Shown in pieces: positions 23,690-35,223 of a stretch of DNA of 64,000 bases (position 1 is the first letter of the stretch; each line of letters opens with the position of its first letter). The position numbers and the translations under genes are program-made. The DNA comes from Pogonophryne albipinna (lineage: Eukaryota; Chordata; Actinopteri; Perciformes; Artedidraconidae), in assembly GCA_028583405.1 (NCBI GenBank), contig CM053249.1, forward strand, positions 33,888,808 through 33,952,807, written 5' to 3'. The notes beneath the pieces are model-generated. The model did no database searches. It was not told where the DNA came from and saw only the letters and a program-made list of their open reading frames with translations.

Positions 23690-24846
23690 GTGACGCGTCC
23701 TAAAACCCGGAAGTAAGCTGCGCTCGGTTTCCCTCATGTTTCCCTCGACAAAAAAGCAATGGGATTTCTCCATAGGATTTTGGAAAATAGCTCGAAATAA
23801 GGTCAGTGGAAAACGAACCTGTTAGATAAATGCACGTTTTGTTCAGTCGGATAATATCCACATGTCTACCCTACTTTTATAATTTTCGAATCATAAATCT
23901 AATCGATAGAAGATAGATAGCGTCACTGCACCACTCTCACCGCCGTTAGAAAGTAGCAAGCAACTGAAGCAAGTGCAATTATGGAGGGTGGGGATTTGGA
24001 GTATTTAATAAAAAATAATTGTACTAAACTTCCGCTACAGCAGCAACAACAAATAAAATCTGATGACAGGCCAATGCCCAAACTGGAGCTGTTTACAGCG
24101 AGGAAAAAAGGAGCAAATCGGACGTAAAACGTTAAAGGTCTCCTGATTTAGTTTGTGAATGAATGCTTATTAGAGTTTCGGCTGGAGAGTGCGTGCGGAC
24201 CTGTCGGTTATATAACAGGAGTGTGTAAGTCCTGCATCTGTATGATACAAATGTGTGTAAAATGATACCGGGTGCTGTAATCACTCATCTGGTTACGTTA
24301 TTATATTGATCACCACACCCCCGACCCAAAACAAAGGACGTATTATTGGCTTCCCCTAATTTTTTTCCCACGCCACGCTACTGCAAAGTCCAGGACTCAA
24401 ATCCAGAACTCAGGATAGAGGATCCAGGACACAGGACCACAGCAACAGGATCAGCCACGACTCAGGATCCCGGCGTAGATATAAACACCAAAAAGAAATT
24501 TGGGGGAAGCTGGGTTATTCGGAACATGAGAGTAAAAAGTAAGGAACAGAGGTGGAGAGGCACAACGTGTCTACTAGGGGTGTAACGGTACACGTACCCG
24601 TACCGAAATTATTCGGTACGGGCCCTTCGGTTCGGTACACGTGTGTACCGAACAATATAACGTTAAACGTAAAAAATTGAGAACGTGAACAACTTCTTGG
24701 AAGTAATCTCAGGTGCTGCGTCGCAGCATTCAGAGTAATTTGCTCCATTGTGTTCAACGCGTCATAGAGCGAGCAAGTCATTTCATTGGACGAGCTGGTC
24801 AGAGGGATGCGTTCAAATGTAGTCAGTAATTTGAGGAACTGTCGAA

Positions 24847-25290
24847 ATGGCGAACGCAGATAAAGTTGAGCTCGAAAATCCTCCATCATCATTGAAGTCT
24901 CCGGTTTGGGAACATTTTGGTTTCGCAGTTACGTACAAGGATGACGGACAAAGACAGGTGGACCGAACCAAAGCTGTTTGTCGGCATTGTTCAACTAAAA
25001 TTGGTTACGCGGCTGGCATACATCAAACTGCACACTCATTTGAAAAGGCATCACCCGAACGTGAATATCACCGGTACCAAAAGACTGAAGTGCAAACCCA
25101 ACTCCCACTAGCATTTAAGCCTCCACCACAAAAACTTCAGACCGAGCCAAAGCTATTACAAACGCCAAATATCCTTATGTTGCCATGTTAGCAAAGCGCT
25201 ACCTGGCTGTATCTGCTACCTCTGTCCCTAGCGAGAGGGTGTTCTCCACAGCAGGAGACATTGTTAGTGCAGCAGATCTGCCCTTTCGGC
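24847..25290 (+). pseudogene. hAT transposase remnant: BED finger and C-terminal dimerisation motif
   Basis: From ATG 24847 the peptide reads MANADKVELENPPSS, then VWEHFGFAVTY and CRHCSTKIGYAAG, a BED zinc finger with a CxxC pair as in ZBED-like transposases. The frame stays open to 25191. In another frame 25190-25290 reads AKRYLAVSATSVPSERVFST, the conserved hAT C-terminal dimerisation motif. The ~500-residue catalytic core that normally separates them is absent, so this is an internal-deletion derivative and not a functional gene. Confidence 0.82.
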
Positions 25291-25371
25291 AAGCAATGTG
25301 GACAAGTTCATTTTTCTTTAAAAAACATGAAAATACAATGACAAGCAAGTCATAATGTCAAACTGGCTGCT

Positions 25372-25670
25372 TAGGTACTAGTACAGTACAGTTCAAATAC
25401 AGATTATTTCAGTTATCGAAATGCTGCACCTTAATGTTTATTTTATTATATTTTATATTTATTTGAGTGAATATTCACAGTTTAATAATAATTAAAAACC
25501 CAAAACTAATAGTTTATGTTTTGTGAGTACTAGTACAGTAAAGTTCAAATACAGATTATTTCAGTTCATCGAAATGCTGCACCTTAATGTTTATTTTATT
25601 ATATTTTGTATTTATTTGAGTGAATACATTATTCACAGTTTAATAAAAATAAAAAAAATATTTATGTTTT
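25372..25670. repeat. Tandem duplication, ~140-bp unit x2
   Basis: The phrase starting TACTAGTACAGTA, followed by TTCAAATACAGATTATTTCAG and GAAATGCTGCACCTTAATGT, occurs at about 25376 and again at about 25526 with a few differences. It lies within the hAT element at 24575-25768. Confidence 0.85.
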
Positions 25671-25778
25671 GTGATAATTTTTTCTGCTGTACCGAAAACG
25701 TACCGAACCGTGACCTAAAACCCGAGGTACGCACCGAACTGAAATGTTTGTGAACTGTTACACCCCTACTATCCATGG

Positions 25779-26330
25779 CACACTATCCAAAACAGGACTC
25801 GAACGTGTCCACGCCCCCCAGAACTACACATGCTGGCTATTATGTTTAGCAACATGTTCTATGGCACGTCTCTACTGGGAATTGTAGTTTTAAAATACGT
25901 TTTCTTATTTCCCATTATTAGAAGTTGCCATTATTAAACTGTGTACATCCCTGGAGGTTTAGGGGATGGGAAACACATTGGCGTTATCAAATTTAAAACA
26001 TATAATTAATACATGTGTGAAAATTGCTTGTGTCCATTATGGGCAGCATTAATATATACCCACATGACAGCTAAGGTCAGAAGAGCTTTATTTAATAGCT
26101 GGTCTTATATAAGCCTTGAAACATGCACTTGCCAAGGTTCAGAGGCACATTTTGCAAATATGGCAGTAGCCATCGATCATATTCGATCATATCTTATAAG
26201 ATAAGATATACTTTATTGATCCCAAGTCTGGAAATGTTTTTGTTATAGAAGCATGTACAACATGCAATTTATTGTTACTTTGTAATTATACTCCACTACA
26301 ATTCAGAGGTTAACCTGGTATTGTTACTCC
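25779..26330. repeat. Dispersed repeat R2, copy 1
   Basis: Phrases CAGAACTACACATGCTGGCTATT, GTCTCTACTG, AGAAGTTGCC and TTCAGAGGTTAACCTGGTATT recur in the same order at 62643-62960. Copy 1 is longer because it carries extra sequence including a LINE tail (26207-26250). No terminal repeats or coding sequence are evident, so the class is unknown. Confidence 0.6.
26207..26250 (-). mobile_element. LINE 3' tail
   Basis: AAGATATACTTTATTGATCCC followed by AAGTCTGGAAATG is the reverse complement of a frequent fish LINE 3' terminus. It is a short truncated insertion. Confidence 0.6.
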
Positions 26331-26699
26331 ACTCTGGGGCGCGGGAAGGGGGGTAATGATGGCGCTGCAGCACCCCCTAGCGGCAGGCAGGCGGAGCGGA
26401 GCACCCTTGTCTGCAAATGTATTTAATTTTAATTTTATATATATTTATTTCATTTCATTGTGCTTGAGATTATATTTTATAGTTATATATTATTATTCAA
26501 ATGATAATTTAAAACTATATAATAAATTATTTGCCTTCAGAGAAGAAAAATAAAAAAGATGTGGAGAAAAAGTTTGTTGGTCGTTTTTAGTCGGCTACTT
26601 TTTAACGTGACGCACAACAACACAAGTAACTGACATGACGCAAAAACGTATATCGGAATTTTTCTCTCTTAAAACGCTAAATCCTGCAAAAAATATTGA
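26331..26699. other. Spacer, nothing recognised
   Basis: The stretch has a GC-rich patch (26337-26410) and then AT-rich sequence with no identified feature. It may be the 5' part of the hAT remnant that follows. Confidence 0.35.
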
Positions 26700-27750
26700 A
26701 TTAGAAGATGCAGGGGCAGGACATTTTGTCTACCACAACAACCACCAACGAGCACCAGCCTCCTAGCAGCAGCACCGAGCAAACTGGAAAATTGGGACAG
26801 AGACCTTCGAGTGGTCATTTCAGAAAAGCTGGTTTACCCGGTGGAAATGGGTGCATTATGTCACGGAGAAAGACACCGTTCTTTGCTTCACCTGCTGCAA
26901 AGCCATAGACAAGGGCGATTTCACGGGTTGTCTCCTCATATACAGCCCTTTTGCAGACACTTGAAGATGCTTGAGCAAGACAAGACAGTCAGGGGAGATA
27001 CTCTGGCAAAAGTATCTGGTCTATACAAAACAAGCCACAAAAGCAAAACATACTTTGGCCTTTTGAGCTGTGAGGCTCTTTTTGGACCATGCGAGACCGT
27101 AGCCAGAGCTCTCCAAAGTGAGAAGGCAAGTGCGAAGGGGGCACTGGAGTGTGTGAGTGCGTTACGACAGCGCATGCATGGACTGAGAGAAGATGGATTT
27201 ATCCAGGAGATGACTGCCAAAGTGACTGCTTGTGCAGAAAGAAACAACGTGAAAATGCCCCTTCCTCCACGAACCAACAGAACCCCTGCCCGATTAAGAG
27301 ATACGGAGGAGACAGAGGCCATCGTGACTGATGTAGGAGAGCAGCAGTGGCGGCGTGAGTTCTATGAGGCCATGGATCTTGTGACAACCGAGCTGGTTCG
27401 CCGATTCTACCAAGAAGGCCTACAAGTCGCTGCCCTGAGAGAGCAACACTGTCATCAATGCCGCAAACGGAGAATACTCAGGCATGAGGGAGATCACTGC
27501 TGCACTGGTGCCCGATCAGTTCGATACATCTCACATTGCTGAGTAACCTCTCTAAGACAAAAGGACTCAAGACAGCTCAAGACGTTTGCAGGATTCATCG
27601 GAGCACTGCATCCTCAAACCAGGGAACTGCTGATAGAAGTGGAAAAGTTGATCGAACTTTGTCTATGTCTACCTGTCTCTGCTGTTGAAACGACTGACAC
27701 ACCTGGCCGTAATTCTTGATCGGATGGACATCCAGCCACTGATGAAAAGA
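26700..27750 (+). pseudogene. hAT transposase pseudogene, ZMYM1/TTF type
   Basis: One frame near 26830 reads WFTRWKWVHYVTEKDTVLCF then TCCKAIDKGDF, the TTF-type zinc finger of ZMYM1-like hAT transposases. Another frame (26990-27480) contains CEALFGPCETVARALQSEK and ECVSALRQRMHGLREDGF, the central region of the same family, followed by REFYEAMDLVTTELVRRFYQ. Near 27655 LCLCLPVSAVETTDT is a decayed version of the C-terminal dimerisation motif. Order and strand are consistent, but frameshifts and large deletions (about 350 codons left of ~800) make it a dead gene. No TIRs were identified. Confidence 0.8.
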
Positions 27751-27889
27751 TTAATCGACAACAGCCCTGAAAGGAAGTCCACATTTGGGGTCTTCAAATA
27801 GGTAAAACATGCATTATTAATCATTTTTGGTTATTTGCTGCCGCCATGCATAATCTGTATACTGGTCAATATCGTTATACGATAACCTT
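27751..27889. other. Spacer, nothing recognised
   Basis: Short non-coding stretch between the hAT pseudogene and the DIRS-like remains. Confidence 0.3.
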
Positions 27890-27985
27890 TGGTTCCGGCA
27901 GGCAGGAGGGGTCCAGCACACAGGTCTGCACGGCTGGACTTCCCGGCGGTGATGACCCTGGCGGCTGACCGTGTAGGCTTACGGA

Positions 27986-28572
27986 GCGTCCACACAGCAG
28001 CGTGCGTTGACGCTTGGCGGTGGGCGTGTCTGAAGCTTGGGGATTTTTTGCGAGCAACGCGACCAACAACCAATCACATGAATCTCCCGCCCCCGACATA
28101 CAAAGCAATAGCAATGTTAAAACGAAGTAAACTGGATATAAAATCCCCAAACAGGCGAAAACCTACCAGTTTCACCCACTGTCTCTGCCACCTCCCTCCA
28201 TGCCTCGCTCCTCCGGTTTGTATCCCAGTAGATGAACAGAGACTGATCATACAGCACCGGGTGATTCACTACCGCTATAATGAATTTTCCCTCCATTTTT
28301 TAAATATGAGGAAATGACCTGCGTAGTCTCTCCCAGCATACACACGGTTTGATTGGCTAGCGCTTGTACTGGCAGATTTGCATAAACGGGATTTCATTGG
28401 CTGACGCTTCTGCCGAGGCGCCAAGTTGAACATTGCTCAACTTTTGAAGCGAGCAATGCCAGCAACACTCCACGTCGCTTCCCAAAATGCAGTTCGGCTA
28501 AAAGTGACGTCACCCCATTCAAAGTGAATGGGCAGAAGCGTTGTAAGCTTCAACGCACGCCGCTGTGTGGAC
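27986..28572. mobile_element. TIR element (MITE) inserted in the DIRS remains
   Basis: CGTCCACACAGCAGCGTGCGTTGACGC at the left is mirrored by AACGCACGCCGCTGTGTGGACG at the right. The interior includes AACCAATCACATGAATCTCCCGCC and carries no gene. The target duplication could not be defined, so the superfamily is open. Confidence 0.75.
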
Positions 28573-28589
28573 GAGCCGTTACCCGCTCC

Positions 28590-28818
28590 CCCCACCGCAG
28601 GCGAGTGGATGCTTCACCCGGAGGTGGTGAAGCAGATCTGGGCTCAGTTTGTGAGAGCGGAAGTGGACCTGTTCGCCAGCCCGTGCTACAGCCACTGTGC
28701 CCTGTGGTTCTCCATGGCTCTGAGCGGCGACCCGCCCTTGGGGGTGGACGCGTTTTGTTGGAGCAAACACAGTAGTGGTGGCTTAAAAGCCCACCTCCGC
28801 TCCGCGCCGTTCCGTTAG
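28590..28818 (+). pseudogene. DIRS RNase H-end fragment
   Basis: The frame reads GEWMLHPEVVKQIWAQF, then AEVDLFASPCYSHCALWFS, which matches the conserved stretch at the end of DIRS1 RT/RNase H polyproteins. It breaks off near 28775. A continuation, YAFPPLRLIPPLL, appears at about 29600, so about 820 bp of unrelated sequence is inserted between. No RT motifs remain upstream. Confidence 0.75.
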
Positions 28819-29596
28819 ATGAGCCTGGTCAGATTTAATAAAAGAAGTTCAAAACACCGGCATAAAAGTTATAACAATAATCTGATTTTAATGGTAAAAA
28901 ACACAATACGAAATACAGAGTGCCCTGTAACAGAGCACTCCGGGCTCCCCGCTCTACTGCCGTGCGATACAGGTATCGGGACCAGCCAGTCAGAAAAAGG
29001 GGGCATTTTGCATGAATAAACAACAGTATATATGGACATATTTGGGGCGGAGATGTGGGTCGGCTCTTCCGTCCCATTTTTACTCCTAAGTGAAGCGTGA
29101 GAGCCTCGGAACTAGTCAAGGTCAGAATCACTTTTTATCTTCCACCTAACTTCACTCCTTTAATTTCTCAAGGAAGATTTCACACAAACTATTCTTTCCC
29201 AAAACAATCAAACATTGTACACAGATATTGGTATCAAACATTGTACACAGATATTATTGGTGCTTGAGATTATACTGGCCCCAGAAAAAACCTTGAATAA
29301 GAACATGTGCATGTGCTGGTGGGGGGGGGAAAGGGTATGTGTGTGTGTGTGCTGATATCTGGGTCAGTGAGTGTATGTGTGTGTGCTGATGAGAGGAGGG
29401 GTAAGTGTGTGTGGCAGGGTACCTGGGTCATTGAGTGTAAGTAAGAAGGTTTATATATATAGGATTACTTTAAACAGTCCCAAATAATACATGTTCACTT
29501 TCAATACAGTTCAAGATAATACCTGTTTACTTTAATACAGTTTAGAACAATATCTGTTTACTTTAGTTTGCACACGAGCCATGACCAAGGAAGTTG
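28775..29596. other. Unclassified insertion splitting the DIRS polyprotein
   Basis: This stretch separates two parts of the DIRS RNase H-end sequence. It includes a short direct duplication (ATCAAACATTGTACACAGATAT twice, about 29208-29255) and GT-rich sequence near 29330-29420. I saw no terminal repeats or domains. Confidence 0.5.
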
Positions 29597-29859
29597 CTAT
29601 ACGCCTTTCCACCGCTGCGTCTCATTCCCCCTCTCTTGGGGAGAGTGAGGCGAGAACGTCTGGCAGTCATCTTAGTAGCACCGGATTCGCGTCGGGGCTC
29701 TGTGGTACCTCAGAGATGACACAGATGAAGGTGGGCCAGCCCTGGGCAATTCCCCAGTTCTGGGGGGCGATGTCTCAAGAAGCAGGTGCAATCGGGGCGT
29801 TACCCACTCTGGGCCGTCCTCTCCAGGCTTGGCTCCTGAGAGGGACAGGCTGAGACAGG

Positions 29860-30878
29860 GTGGATTTGTCTGACAGCGTTATTCAGTCTATCCAGGCAGC
29901 TAGAGCAGGATCCACCACAGCCTGTTACAGGCCAAGGTGGCTGGGATTCCAGCGATGGTGTGAGGAGCGGAGAATCGAGCCCATATCTTGTGAGTTGGGC
30001 TCTATTTTATCCTTCTTACAGTTACTGGTGGACAGAGGGCTTGCTCATTCGACTGTAAAGTGTATGCAGCAGCCATCTCGTCCTGCCATGAGGGATTTGA
30101 CGGCAGGTCAGCCTTTTCTCATTCACTGATGTTGCGGTTTTTACAGGGGGTCAGGAGGCAGCGCCCCGTAGTGCACGCCTCCGCCCCGCAGTGGGACCTG
30201 CCGCTGGTGCTCGAGGCTCTGGTCACAGAACCATTTGAGCCTCTGGAGCTCTCCTCCCTGAAAGCACTGTCGTGGAAGACAGCGTTGCTACTTGCCTTAA
30301 CGTCAGCCAAGAGAGTGTCCGAGCTAACCGCTCTGTCGGTGCACCCGAGCTGTTTACTGATTCGGGGTGACCGGAGCGGGGCGACACTCGGACCGAACCC
30401 GTCCTTTGTGCCCAAGAGCCTAAGGAGTGCGTTCAGGTCGTGGGCTATTCAGTTAGGGGGTTTTAGTCTTCCCCCCCATGGTGGGGCCATGGAAGCTAAA
30501 TTACACCTCCTCTGCCCGGTGCGTGCTAGCATGTTATGTGGAGCGCACGGCTGCCTTTAGATGCACTGAACAGCTGTTTGTGTGCTTCGGGGGCGGGGTA
30601 ACTGGACAAGCTCTGTCCAAGAAACGCCTGGCAGGCTGGCTCTGCGAAGGCATTGCACACGCCCACGGACAGGCGGGGAGAGCCTGCCCGCGGGGGTCCG
30701 TGCACACTCCACACAGGCTGTGGCTGCGTCAACAGCTTTATTCAACGGTGTGAGTGTGGAGGATATATGCACGGCGGCGTCTTGGTCAACGCCAGGCCCC
30801 TTCATAAAGTTTTATCTCTTGGATATGTCTGGCTCTTTCTCCGCGTCTCTGCTTGCTGGGACAACACAGGACTGGTGA
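29860..30878 (+). pseudogene. DIRS1-like tyrosine recombinase, frameshifted
   Basis: The enzyme normally integrates a circular cDNA using an R-H-R-Y active site. The N-terminal arm-binding part (IQAARAGSTTACYRPRWLGF) is followed by VLEALVTEPFEPLELSSLKA and LLLALTSAKRVSELTAL, which carries the first catalytic Arg. The pieces switch frame at least three times (about 30060-30130, 30490-30560 and 30680-30700). Near 30700 the usual H-x-x-R appears as HSTQ, so the catalytic Arg is lost. The tyrosine region reads WSTPGPFIKFYLLD. Frameshifts and the active-site change mean it is inactive. Confidence 0.82.
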
Positions 30879-30900
30879 GGAGTGGGGGGGGCTGTGGGTA

Positions 30901-31380
30901 GGTTTGCAAAATTCCGGGAATTTTCAAAGATGGAAACTTTCCATGGGAATTAACGGGAATTTATGGGAATAAACTGGGAATTTTCAAAATTGAAGGTTGG
31001 CTCTTCATAGGGAACTTAAATATAGTTAGGGAAAGTATATTTTAGCATAATCTTGACTAAAACAAACAGATGCCATTCAAGTACTCTTGAATATCCATGC
31101 CATAGCACACTGCTTACTGCATGGCTATTTGTTTTATTTTTGTTCATTTTGTAATGGGGGGGATGAGTAATATTTAACTCAACATTCCTGTTTTCGTTCT
31201 TCAATGAAACAAATAATTGTTCAATAAAATAATTAAAACTTCTACTAAAAAAAAAAAAAAAAAATCTGTTGAAATGTCATGTTTTTTGTTTAATTTTGCA
31301 TTGAATATTTCCAAAATTCGCCAGCTTAACTTCCCATGGAAACTTTACGGAAATGTACCGCTTAAGTTTTTTTACGGGCC
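30901..31380. mobile_element. Non-coding transposon insertion in the DIRS element
   Basis: The left end GGTTTGCAAAATTCCGGGAA and the phrase AACTTTCCATGGGAATTAAC are typical of an abundant fish repeat with matching inverted ends. Near the right, CTTCCCATGGAAACTTTACGG mirrors the left subterminal part, but the last ~20 bases are diverged. It includes an A run of about 18 near 31247-31264. Confidence 0.6.
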
Positions 31381-32187
31381 CCTGGAGGGTCGCGGGGGGA
31401 ACGTAGTGCGCACTGGGCCCTTACGGGGCTGGAGGGCTCGTCTCACCTGTCTGGGGGCAGGGGGGAGAGCCCTCCACACTATAGTCTGCACACACTCTGC
31501 ACGGGGTCAGTGTCTGAGTGTGGGGGACATGGGGGCACTTGCGCTCTCCCCGTGCTCCTTAGGGACTCGTGAGAGGTGGTGCATAGTGAACCCATACAGG
31601 GCTGGGGACTGTCTCTGTCTGTCTACCTATATACGGATGGGAGGGAGCCCTCAGCACTTTTTCCGGGCACACTTTTCGCGAGGTAAGCGCGTCAGGGTGT
31701 GCTCTGTCAGCCGCAGCCCGGACTTCTCTACGGTTACAACCGAGGGAGAGGTGAGTGAGGCGCAGCGGCTGCTAAAGCCGGTCAGGGAAAGTGAGGTGGA
31801 ATGGTGTTATTGGACGACAGCGCGTGTATACAACGGGGTTCCGACCCACTGTACCCATAGAGTCCAGTAGAGGGCGGAGCCTGTGAGAGATAAAATGAGG
31901 GGTTACGTATGGTAATATATAAGCACAGGCGGAGCCCTCTACTCGGGGCACTGTCTGTCCTATACCGCTCGCTTAAGAGAGGTGTAGGATGGTGGTCAGG
32001 AGGCGAGGCCTCCTTTTATACGGTGAGATGCGCGCACATTCAGGTAGGCCCACCCCGGGGCCGGCTACGTCTATAGAAATCTCAGTAGGTGAATGCTTGC
32101 ATGATAAGGTAGTACCCATAGAGTCCAGTAGAGGGCTCCGCCTGTGCTTATATAACAAGGGTTACCATACGTAACCCCTCGTTCTAC

Positions 32188-35100
32188 CAGTGGCGAGCCG
32201 TGACTTTTCTACCTAGGCCCTCTGACCCCACCCCCCTCTTCCCTCGAAAAAAAAACAAGTTATTACGTCACAGCCTATAGTATACTTCAGCGGAATATCA
32301 AAACAGCGGCCCGGGGTGCAAAATGCATCAATGACAGCGACCCTCTACCACACAAAACAACACCATTTATATAAACACCTATCATGACAGGGCACCCACA
32401 GCCAAGTAACAATTACAAATGAATTAAGTCGGCACGGCGGCCCACATTGAAAATCACTTTGGCTTACCTTTGATGATCAAATCACCTAAACACAAAGTCC
32501 ATCCTCCTGTCCTTTTGGATGAAGAACTTGATGGCGTCGTCATGCAGCTGATCCTTTGCTTTTAAAGCAATCAGCAATTCCTTCTCGATCGATATTAAGG
32601 CCAAGTCTGACAGTCGGACTTGCCCAGTCGTGGACCTCGAGTAGCTTTTTATGCGCTTCAGCGCAGAGAAGGACCTCTCCACAGAGGCAGTGGACACAGG
32701 TATTGTCAGGATGATGCATGAGAGGGTGGACACCTGTTTCATGCTTTCACTCAGTCCTTTTTTGAGGAGAAACTGATGAATGTCGGCTGGGCTTTTCCCC
32801 AAAATGTCAGACATGCCGTACATCACGGCGAGTTCCGTGTGCAGTCGAGGCTGGTCGAAATATCCTCCATAGCTCTCCATCAAACTGTTCAAGGCAGCAG
32901 TTGGGAAATAGTTACAGTAATGCCCGAACTGTTGCGGGTCCAAAAGGGCCAGGAATTCCAGCTTTTTGTGGTCACTGAAGCGGTTGGAAATCTGGGTTAG
33001 CAGGCTGTCAATTACGCTGCAGTGGAGCTCCCTGTACCATGCATGAACGTCTCCTTGAGCTCCACGGCCGCGCGGAGGGCTAACCAAAGCCGGGGTTTCA
33101 TCGTAGACGCTGTCAAAGTTCCCCTTCTCCTGTTCAATTTGTCGCTGTAGCTGATCCACTCTGGCCAGGCAGAACTGCATATCAAAACCTTTGTTCTGAA
33201 GTATTTGAAAAACAACATCCGAGTAGGAGAAGATAGTGTGGAAGGTTTTCAACCAAAAGCTGAAATCGAAGCTGGTAAGGAGGGTGATGTATCCATCAGA
33301 GCAATGAACAGTTTCGTCATCAAACTCTGTGTGATGGTCTACGCTGTGCTCGAACACCAACGAGAGTAATGCTTAGTTTAGAAAAAACAACTTATAGACC
33401 TCCAGTAAACACTAAGATTAGCTTTTCATTTAATGTAATACTAGCATAGTTCTTTACCTTCATGTTTTTATGAGTGGGTAGTTTCCAACACTAAATCATT
33501 TCTTTATTATTGTTAATATTTCCATTACGTTCATTGTTATTATTATCTTACCTCTCTCAATTCCCTGGTCTTCTCTGCCACTGTGCACACCAAGCGAGAA
33601 TGAAAGCACCAGCGAGTAGGAGCTGCCCGTGTAAGCCTATGCTGGCAAATATCATCCAGTAGCTTGGTGCGCTTTGCTGTGCGGCTGAAAAAGGTGGCCA
33701 AGCCAGAGAGGTGGGAGAAGAAGACCTTACACTCTCTTATCTTGGAAGCTCCCTTTGACAAGACGAGATTTAAGATGTGAGCATAGCAGTGAATGAAAAG
33801 GACCTGTGGAATTGTTTCCTTAACTTTCGCTTGCACCCCATTCAATCCAGAGGCCATAATAGCTGCTCCATCGTAGCACTGCGCGACCACTTTGGCAATA
33901 CAGCCACTCTCCCTCAGGAACTCCAGCAGCCGTGTAGCTATGGCCTCTGCTCGTTTGTCCTCTGTCACATCTTCGTACTTGAAGAAACGCTCTTTTATCC
34001 ATCGTCAGTGACATATCGAAGCACATATGACATCTGCGCCACGTTGCTAATGTCTGTCGTTTCATCCAACATGACCGCGACAAAAGGTGCCTTCCTCAGC
34101 TCCTCTTTCATGCTATCCGTCATTACACTATCGACAGCGCTGATCAGGTCATTCTGAATTCTTGAAATGTGCCGGTAAATACTGTTGATGTGGCGAGGTG
34201 TGTGTGCAGGTCCCTGTCATATTCTGCCACTAAATCCAGCAACTCTATGTAATTCCCCTTGTTTGATGAAGTTACACTCTCATCGTGACCTCGGAACGTC
34301 AACTCCTGCTTGCCCAAGTACACCACACAATTTATGAGGCGTTTCAAAATTCCTCGGTTCCTCTTCACCTTTTCATTATGAATGATGACACCCCGGCGTT
34401 GTTGCTCATCCAGCTGGAGCTCTATCCTGGTGTCCCCAAATATTTTAAGCCGAATAGTAGCTCTGAGGTGACCTGAAGCATTCTGATGGCGATGTGCTGA
34501 TTTGGATAAACTTCCTAAATCAGAATATCCATCTTTGGCCCATGACCCACTGTCCACGCCAAAAAGCAAGCAATCCCAGCAGTACAGCTTTTGTTCCCTG
34601 GTTGATCCGGTCATCCAGTTGTATCTGGCGTAATTGCCGATATTAAAATGCCTCTCGAACCGTAAATTAAGCTGTGGTGTTGGTCGCCCTTTGGTAATTA
34701 ACTCCAATTTATCCGTGTAACTCATTCTTGAAAAAGACTCGGTTAGTAGTTTCGCAACGATGTCATCACTATCACTAACGTGAGCCATCGTGAATGAACG
34801 TATGCTAATTCCGCCTAGCTTGACCCGTTGATATATCACATGCATAAACTTGGCAGCGCAGCGGGCGGAACTTGTCATAAAGTCCGCGATAATAAAGCCC
34901 TCCCATTTAGAGGGAAGATATGATTGGTCAATTGGCCCTCTGTGAATCGCATAGAGGGCCAGACGAGCTTCTTTCATGTAACCCTTCACATTCAAACAGA
35001 AACTGAACAGGCAGATTCGAAGGATTTATTTCTTTGGACATTTTATTTTAAATACAATTAAATCAAGTTTTTTCGGTAAAACTAATGAAAAATATAACAA

Positions 35101-35223
35101 AAATAATATTTAAAAAATATATATTTAAATTTTATTTTATTTTTTAAATGTTTTTAAATATTATTTTTTAGAATATCTTAGGCCCTCACAGAGGGCCTAG
35201 AGGGCCCTGACGGCTCGCCACTG
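32188..35223 (-). mobile_element. hAT transposon (TTF/ZMYM1 type), nearly complete
   Basis: The ends CAGTGGCGAGCCGTGAC and GACGGCTCGCCACTG are flanked by a perfect 8-bp duplication CGTTCTAC (32180-32187 and 35224-35231). The 3036-bp element carries most of a transposase gene on the minus strand (34995 down to 32482) with one intron. It inserted at the very end of the DIRS terminal repeat. Intact ends and only two frame errors suggest recent activity. Confidence 0.93.
32482..34995 (-). pseudogene. hAT transposase (TTF type), about 800 aa, two frame breaks
   Basis: Segment 34995-34144 begins at a possible upstream start and contains WMTGSTREQKLYCWDCLLFG, the TTF zinc-finger region. Segment 33968-33543 contains VVAQCYDGAAIMASGLNGVQ, with the catalytic-core Asp, and ATFFSRTAKRTKLLDDI. 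After an intron (donor GAGAG|GTAAGA near 33543, acceptor near 33380) the last exon ends in VSTASVERSFSALKRIKSYS, the dimerisation motif. The chain needs a frame change near 34165-34170 and another near 34000, where about one base is missing after a GATGG sequence. Between them the frame reads MKEELRKAPFVAVMLDETTD, with a further conserved acidic motif. It is close to intact, and sequencing error is possible at either break. Confidence 0.85.

Larger units (their letters stand above)
21699..24383 (+). mobile_element. hAT element hosting a second hAT
   Basis: The left end AAGTGGCGTTTTCTCC and right end CCACGCCACGCTACTG are degenerate inverted ends of CAGTRGCG type. They are flanked by CGAAGTCC (21691-21698) and CAAAGTCC (24384-24391), a duplication with one mismatch. 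GGAAGCC/GGCTTCCC motifs recur near both ends. A short open frame from the ATG at 23983 (MEGGDLEYLIKNNC, then LPLQQQQQIKSDDRPMPK) resembles the N-terminal leader of TTF/ZMYM1-type hAT transposases and stops after about 50 residues. Confidence 0.7.
24575..25768 (+). mobile_element. hAT element, internally deleted
   Basis: The ends are TAGGGGTGTAACGGTACACG and GAACTGTTACACCCCTA, with GGTACG-rich subterminal repeats (TACCGTACC/GGTTCGGTAC types) at both sides. The 8-bp flanks (GTGTCTAC and CTATCCAT) no longer match, so the duplication has decayed or the element is rearranged. It carries a BED-finger exon and, shortly downstream, a piece of the transposase C-terminus. Confidence 0.75.
27890..32187 (+). 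mobile_element. DIRS1-like tyrosine-recombinase retrotransposon, 5'-truncated and interrupted
   Basis: An RNase H-end fragment (28590-28818), a tyrosine recombinase (29860-30878) and a complex 3' terminus appear in the order expected of DIRS1-like elements. The terminus has an inverted repeat: GGGGTTACGTATGGTAA...AGCACAGGCGGAGCCCTCTACT (31897-31942) is mirrored at 32117-32180. The phrase TACCCATAGAGTCCAGTAGAGGGC occurs at 31852 and again near 32112, as expected of an internal complementary region plus right terminal repeat. At least three foreign pieces interrupt it (27986-28572, about 28775-29596, 30901-31380). The left end is uncertain. Confidence 0.78.

Noticed and set aside
26811..27542. 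Possible host ZMYM1-like gene
   Set aside because: The frame resembles ZMYM1-type proteins but is fragmented, lacks splice sites and ends in a decayed hAT dimerisation motif. A dead transposase fits better.
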